15,416 nucleotides of DNA from JBBPYA01 sp038200385 (GTDB taxonomy: Bacteria; Actinomycetota; Actinomycetes; Mycobacteriales; Geodermatophilaceae). The notes under the pieces were generated by a model. The model was given only the letters and a program-made list of their open reading frames with translations, had not been told where the DNA came from and made no database searches. Location of the stretch: contig JBBPYA010000009.1 of assembly GCA_038200385.1 (NCBI GenBank), positions 1 through 15,416 on the forward strand, given 5' to 3'. This document shows positions 14,083-15,416 of this stretch, piece after piece; positions within the stretch are counted from its first letter, which is position 1; each line of letters opens with the position of its first letter. Both the position numbers and the translations under genes were made by a program.

Positions 14083-14559
14083 CTAGTCCTTGTCGCCCGG
14101 GGCCCCGACGACCACCGAACGGTAGCTCTCGATGATGTCCATGAACTCCTTGTGCTCCTTGGTCGGTACGCCGACGTGGTACAGCGTCGCGGCGATCTCG
14201 GTCGCCACGATGTCGAACTCCTCCTCGGACACGTGCAGGTGGGCGTGCGCCTCGCGCATGTCCCGACCCGGGTAGGCCTTCGGGCCGCCGGTCTGCTCGA
14301 TCGACCAGGCGGTCACGAGGTACTTGAAGCCGGCGTGCCCCTTCTCCAGGTGGAACGCCTGGACGTGCGGGTTCCGGTTGGCCGAGACGTTCTCGTACAG
14401 CCGGTCGGTGAGTGCGTCGACCGCGCCGGCGATGCCGTAGGTGCCGCCGAGCCGCTCGTACAGCGAGCCGCTGGACGCAGGATCGGTGGGCGGAAGGTCC
14501 GTCGTGTCGGTCTGGACGGTGTCACTTTGGGCGGTGTCACTCTGAACGGTGTCGGTCAT
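14083..14559 (-). CDS. Group I truncated hemoglobin
   Basis: A 158-residue protein from ATG 14559 with SD AGGGAG about eight bases upstream. Residues about 33-152 form a 2-over-2 globin: SLYERLGGTYGIAGAV (helices A/B with the Gly-Gly turn), a B10-like Tyr in DRLYENV, GHAGFKYLVTAWSIEQTGGP (E helix region), the proximal His in DMREAHAHLHVS, and the G/H helices (FDIVATEIAATLYHVGVP, HKEFMDIIESYRS). Truncated hemoglobins bind O2 or NO and often detoxify NO by dioxygenation. The first 30 residues are an acidic, disordered-looking tail with D-T-V-Q-S-like repeats, not typical of the family. It follows the OhrR-like gene by 42 bases and is probably cotranscribed with it. Confidence 0.9.
   Translation of the reverse strand: MTDTVQSDTAQSDTVQTDTTDLPPTDPASSGSLYERLGGTYGIAGAVDALTDRLYENVSANRNPHVQAFHLEKGHAGFKYLVTAWSIEQTGGPKAYPGRDMREAHAHLHVSEEEFDIVATEIAATLYHVGVPTKEHKEFMDIIESYRSVVVGAPGDKD
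14509..14553 (-). repeat. Three degenerate 15-bp repeats in the hemoglobin N-terminus
   Basis: Reading the minus strand, units at 14553-14539, 14538-14524 and 14523-14509 each start GACACCG and encode DTVQS, DTAQS and DTVQT, with a fourth partial unit (DTT) after them. The copies have diverged more than those at 13596-13655, so this array is older or under less homogenisation. Confidence 0.7.
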
Positions 14560-14601
14560 GACGATGCTCCCTACGTGGTGGCGGACGGGTGGTCGGACAG
14601 G

Positions 14602-15078
14602 TCAGGGCGTCCCGGAGATGGGTCCCGTCGCAGCCTCGGGCGCCAGCTGGCGGACGAGGTCGTGCAGTTCCTCGCGGAGGGCGTCCAGCTCGTCCGGCGC
14701 GAGCTGGGTCTGGCAGGCCACGTCGCGCTGCACCGCTGCGGCCGCGCGCTCGAGCTCGACGCCGGCGGCAGTGAGCCGGACGTGCACCACCCGGCGGTCC
14801 GGCGCCTGGCGTCGGCGGGCCAGCAGGCCCGCCTCCTCCAACCGGTCGAGCAGCGGGCTCAGACCGTGCGCGGGCAGCGCGAGCCGATCGGCGATCTCGT
14901 GGACGGCATGCTCGCCGTCCTGCCAGAGCACGAGCATCACCAGGTACTGCGGATAGGTGAGCCCGATCTCGTGCAGCAGCGGGCGGTAGGCCCGGACCAC
15001 GGCGTTCGTCGCTGCGTACAGCGCGAAGCAGAGCTGGTCGTCCAGGCGCAGATTGGTCGGTCGGTCGATCGCGAGCAC
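14602..15078 (-). CDS. OhrR-type MarR family redox regulator (2-Cys)
   Basis: A 158-residue protein from GTG 15078, behind an SD-like run GGAGGGGG. It has the OhrR signature LRLDDQLCFALYAATNAVVRAYRPLL with reactive Cys17, then LTYPQYLVMLVLW and the winged helix-turn-helix (HEIADRLALPAHGLSPLLDRLEEAGLLARRR, DRRVVHVRLTAAG). A second cysteine, C122, lies 105 residues after C17, the spacing of the Cys22/Cys127 pair in the 2-Cys Xanthomonas OhrR; this suggests an intersubunit disulfide on oxidation. OhrR repressors leave DNA when organic hydroperoxides or hypochlorite oxidise the first Cys. The usual partner gene ohr is not here; the downstream gene is the truncated hemoglobin, which it probably controls along with itself. 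Confidence 0.9.
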   Translation of the reverse strand: MLAIDRPTNLRLDDQLCFALYAATNAVVRAYRPLLHEIGLTYPQYLVMLVLWQDGEHAVHEIADRLALPAHGLSPLLDRLEEAGLLARRRQAPDRRVVHVRLTAAGVELERAAAAVQRDVACQTQLAPDELDALREELHDLVRQLAPEAATGPISGTP

Positions 15079-15091
15079 GTATACCCCCTCC

Positions 15092-15126
15092 TGAGAAATA
15101 ACTCACACGTGATGTTTATCTGTCAA
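15092..15126 (-). promoter_or_regulatory. Promoter and operator-like dyad of the OhrR-hemoglobin operon
   Basis: On the minus strand a perfect -35 TTGACA (15126-15121) is followed after 18 bases by GTTATT (15102-15097), a weak -10. The -10 is inside the AT-rich dyad TGAGAAATAACTCA (15092-15105, arms TGAG/CTCA), and a CACGTG palindrome lies between the two elements. This is the most AT-rich spot of the area. A repressor on the dyad would block the promoter, consistent with autoregulation by the OhrR-like protein. Confidence 0.5.
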
Positions 15127-15174
15127 GAGCGAGGGGCGTGCCGCCCGACCGCCCGGGGGCCGCGGGCCGCGGAA

Positions 15175-15416
15175 TCACGCTCCCGCGTCGGCGGTGGACA
15201 GGGCCTGCTCGATCCGGGTGGCCAGCGCGACCGGCGTCTCGAACATCGCGTAATGCCCGGCATTGGCCAGCACCGCCAGCGTGGCGCCGGGCAGCTGCGC
15301 CAGCCAGGTCGCCCGCATCGTGTCCGCCCCGAGCGCGGGGTCGTGCTCACCGACGATGACGGTCACCGGGATCGACGGCTCGGGGAGTTCGCCGACGAAC
15401 GACGCGTGTGCCCAGC
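15175..15416 (-). CDS. Alpha/beta hydrolase, C-terminal part (gene continues beyond the window)
   Basis: The minus frame is open from the window edge to TGA 15175, giving 80 residues that begin WAHASFVGELPEPSIPV. It contains the end of an alpha/beta hydrolase fold: the strand VTVIVGEHDP, with the usual catalytic Asp at its tip, and LAVLANAGHYAMFETP with the catalytic His, then the last helix (ALATRIEQAL). An internal ATG or GTG start would cut the fold, so the real start lies outside. The 48 bases between its stop and the TTGACA at 15126 indicate that the OhrR-like gene has its own promoter. Confidence 0.85.
   Translation of the reverse strand, partial: WAHASFVGELPEPSIPVTVIVGEHDPALGADTMRATWLAQLPGATLAVLANAGHYAMFETPVALATRIEQALSTADAGA

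Noticed and set aside
14537..15106. Alternative minus frame (189 codons) over the OhrR-like gene
   Set aside because: Arg/Pro/Ala-rich shadow; the other frame gives a complete OhrR-type MarR protein.

Overview
The window is GC-rich DNA with dense, short-spaced genes, many GTG starts, purine-rich Shine-Dalgarno (SD) sites and leaderless-looking starts. Together with the families present (WYL regulator, maleylpyruvate-isomerase-like protein, trehalose-synthase-like GH13), this points to a chromosomal segment of a high-GC actinomycete. The genus cannot be read from the sequence. No rRNA, tRNA, CRISPR array, intact insertion sequence or phage gene was seen.

Layout. (1) 1-303: the tail of an unidentified gene overlaps a small two-helix membrane protein. 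(2) 391-3493: a WYL-domain regulator is divergent from a tight three-gene operon (DinB-type protein with a pentapeptide-like N-terminus, alpha/beta hydrolase, GNAT acetyltransferase). (3) About 3500-4117: a scar region with the C-terminal piece of an acyl-CoA synthetase and what looks like the first 16 codons of a DinB/DUF664 gene. (4) 4092-6740, minus strand: an operon of a lipoprotein with one PPC-like beta domain, an OmpR-type response regulator, a histidine kinase that stops before its ATP-binding domain, and a secreted protein with two copies of the PPC-like domain. (5) 6794-11218, plus strand: a small unknown ORF, an SRPBCC protein, a 12-helix APC amino acid/amine permease and a copper amine oxidase. 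The last two form a probable amine uptake and oxidation unit. (6) About 11219-11610: a gene-poor gap with two strong inverted repeats. (7) 11611-13287, minus: a GH13 enzyme of the trehalose synthase-like type. (8) 13389-14039, plus: a maleylpyruvate-isomerase/DinB-like protein with an in-frame 15-bp tandem repeat. (9) 14083-15416, minus: truncated hemoglobin, a 2-Cys OhrR-type MarR regulator, and the C-terminal end of an alpha/beta hydrolase.

Most noteworthy. The 4.1-6.7 kb operon brackets a two-component system with two exported proteins sharing one domain family, and its kinase has HisKA but no N/G1/F/G2 boxes. An OhrR-like redox sensor sits directly upstream of a truncated hemoglobin instead of the usual ohr gene. 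A roughly 80-bp leader, including the first four codons, is present twice, ahead of two unrelated coding regions (about 6794-6876 and 7656-7740). Independent 15-bp coding minisatellites occur in two neighbouring genes (13596-13655 and 14509-14553).
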